Origin: Juglans regia
Lineage: Eukaryota; Streptophyta; Magnoliopsida; Fagales; Juglandaceae
Length of the DNA stretch: 64,000 nt
NCBI RefSeq assembly: GCF_001411555.2
Contig: NC_049908.1
Location: 27,814,724-27,878,723 of the forward strand
Reading direction: 5' to 3'
The notes below the pieces were generated by a model that was not told the origin of the DNA, made no database searches, and worked only from the letters and a program-made list of their open reading frames with translations. Of the stretch, positions 62,241 to 64,000 are shown piece after piece (the stretch's first letter is position 1; each line of letters begins with the position of its first letter). A program made the position numbers and the translations under genes.

Positions 62241-64000
62241 GTAAAAAAAAAAACAAAAACTCAGAAACTTGAAAACTAGTCACCATATTACATGCACTTT
62301 GTTTCCGGTTTCTTTTTTTTTTTTTTTGCATGCATGGATTCACTTTACTTGCATTTTGCTTTGTCTGGTTTTCTTTGGGGTTCGACGTGGGGCTTTGGAC
62401 TTTTCTTTCTGAAGTAGGATACGTTTTCTGATTTCTTGAATTTCTCGAAATGGATTACTTCAAAAGTTGCATTTAATTTTTTGTTTTTTCCTTTCTGTTT
62501 CGTTTGGTGCAGATTTTTTTCTTTTATTTAATATTCTTTCAGTGGATTGTCGACAGTTCTGCGTTTGTATATAGGTATCCATTCGAATAAATGGGGGTTG
62601 GAACCTTTCACTAATGCAAGAGAGAATTTCTCTTCTTGTTCTTGTTCTTCTTTATGTCATTTGGACACACAGACATATATATATAAGACCTTTTATATAA
62701 TTTTCCGAAAAAAAAAAGAGGTTTTCAAAGGTTCTGAAATTGGTTTTTTTGGGAGATCGGATAGCTAGCTAACCTTTTTAGACACGGAAATATCTGTTCA
62801 TAGCTGCATGAATTAATGAGACTGTTTCGTAGGTGCATATTCCGTGGTTTTGCATGGTTTCTCCAAGCCATTTATGCCACTTCTTGCTAGGTTTAGCTAG
62901 TTGGTGCTTGCCACTCATGCATGCATGGGGTGATCTTGCATGTGCACCACATCAAGCTTGGCATGCCTTTCTTTCAAGTTTCAACTCCTTTTCATACTTT
63001 TCTACTTTAAATTCATACCTTTCAAGTTTTCCCAAAGTTCTTCAAGTTCATCATGATGTCTTCGTTACATGGTCATAACATATAAGAGCATTAATGCTGT
63101 TCGTATGAATGATTTTAAATAACTTAATTAATTCATATGTCAATCATTTAAATATCCATATCATAATTCGTTAGCTTCGAAATCTACATATTTCTCATAT
63201 TCTCACTCTTTTACTTGTCATAATAGCAGTAGTACTTCGGAAAATGATTAACATGATTTTTTCAACTTTTAATTTATAATTATAAGTACTTTGTATTAAA
63301 CGGATATCATTTTGTAAATTAGCGTAATGATATGGATGACCATTTTTATAAATTTTTTTTAAATCATTTTTAAATAGAAGGTATTTTTATAAAATAATAA
63401 TATTTTTAATTACAACTAATTTGTTTTACAAAAATAAACTCGATCTATTTAAAACAAGTTGTCTTGTTTTAAATAGAGGCATGCAGAAATATTGCAATTT
63501 GTACACGGACCATAGCAAGCCCTTTGCTTTTCTGGAGTGGTAGAACCAAAATCGTGATGAAGTAGTACTAGTTTAGGAATTAGCCAAAACTTTGTTCCGG
63601 GTTCTCTTTCATGCTTGGATTTGCTTTAGTCACATTTTGCTTGTTTAGTACTACTTCATGATTTGAATTGAATCGTTAGGTTTAATTAATTATTATAGGA
63701 CTTTTCTGCCAAAATGGATATTCAAGAAATGGTCTATATATATATATATATCATACTTTTCGTTTCATTATATTTTTTTTCTTTATATATATAAATTTTT
63801 TTAAAATTATATTAATTGTAAAATTATAGAAACTTATTATATGAAATTAAGTCAATTTTAAAATTTATTTTTATAAATTTTTTCATAAAATTTTGAAGAA
63901 TAAATATAGATAGAAGTTACTATTAGATACATTCATTTTACACACATGATGTGACATCATCTAGACCACACATCTCTCCAAATGAGTATTGGAAACAATT
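62241..64000. other. Intron 1 or downstream region of the WAT1-type gene
   Basis: No second WAT1 exon is recognised. ORFs at 62547-62768 and 62833-63078 have no family match. A degenerate copy of the exon-1/intron-1 junction lies at about 63505-63652. Confidence 0.5.
63505..63652 (+). pseudogene. Decayed copy of the WAT1 exon-1/intron-1 junction
   Basis: ggaccatagcaagccctttg then cttttctggagtggtagaa resembles accatggcaatcgctccctt then cgcttatttcctcgagtggt at 62203-62242. Further on, actttgttccgggttctctt ... catgcttggatt ... cacattttgcttg resembles intron sequence at 62297-62366 in the same order. A partial, decayed duplication is the simplest reading. Confidence 0.6.

Overview
This is a nuclear plant sequence from a eudicot. 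The base composition is AT-rich, the genes have many short introns with GT..AG borders, and Copia, LINE, hAT and Harbinger transposons are abundant. The protein and repeat flavour suggests a woody rosid, possibly Fagales such as walnut or hickory. That last step is inference from memory of repeat families and is not provable from the window. There are no bacterial operons, CRISPR arrays or rRNA genes, and I recognised no tRNA gene.

Five host genes can be supported. (1) A GSK3/SHAGGY-like kinase with 12 coding exons and a leader intron (+, about 4.2-9.4 kb). (2) A pyroglutamyl-peptidase I with 4 coding exons and a leader intron (-, about 14.7-18.95 kb). (3) A single-exon NIM1-INTERACTING (NIMIN)-type small protein with a C-terminal EAR motif (+, 38.46-38.86 kb). 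(4) A GDSL esterase/lipase with 5 exons (-, 50.19-54.30 kb). (5) The first exon of a WAT1/EamA transporter (+, 62.07-62.24 kb) that runs off the right edge. Reading frames stay open across all inferred splice junctions in genes 1, 2 and 4, giving 409, 219 and 373 residues. The genes look functionally unrelated: brassinosteroid/stress signalling, peptide turnover, salicylate signalling, lipid or ester hydrolysis and transport.

The rest is mostly transposon-derived. Region by region: a duplicated ~515-bp repeat (1-3.4 kb); a degenerate PIF/Harbinger element with only a Myb-like ORF (10.77-13.91 kb); an old minus-strand Copia element lacking its RT core (20.49-25.89 kb); an hAT element with a nearly complete transposase and an unusual GC-rich minisatellite in its leader intron (26.25-30.84 kb); a LINE fragment (40.6-43.7 kb); a deleted Copia element carrying a nested repeat (45.4-48.6 kb) and a solo LTR of the same family inside a GDSL intron (50.53-50.93 kb); and a second deleted Copia element (57.09-60.14 kb). 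Many 0.1-0.35 kb MITEs lie between them, several with visible 3-bp target duplications.

I found no clear evidence of a new biological system. The most interesting structures are the hAT intron minisatellite and nearby 58-bp perfect palindrome, the decayed second copy of the WAT1 exon-1 junction near the right edge, and the solo-LTR insertion in the GDSL gene.
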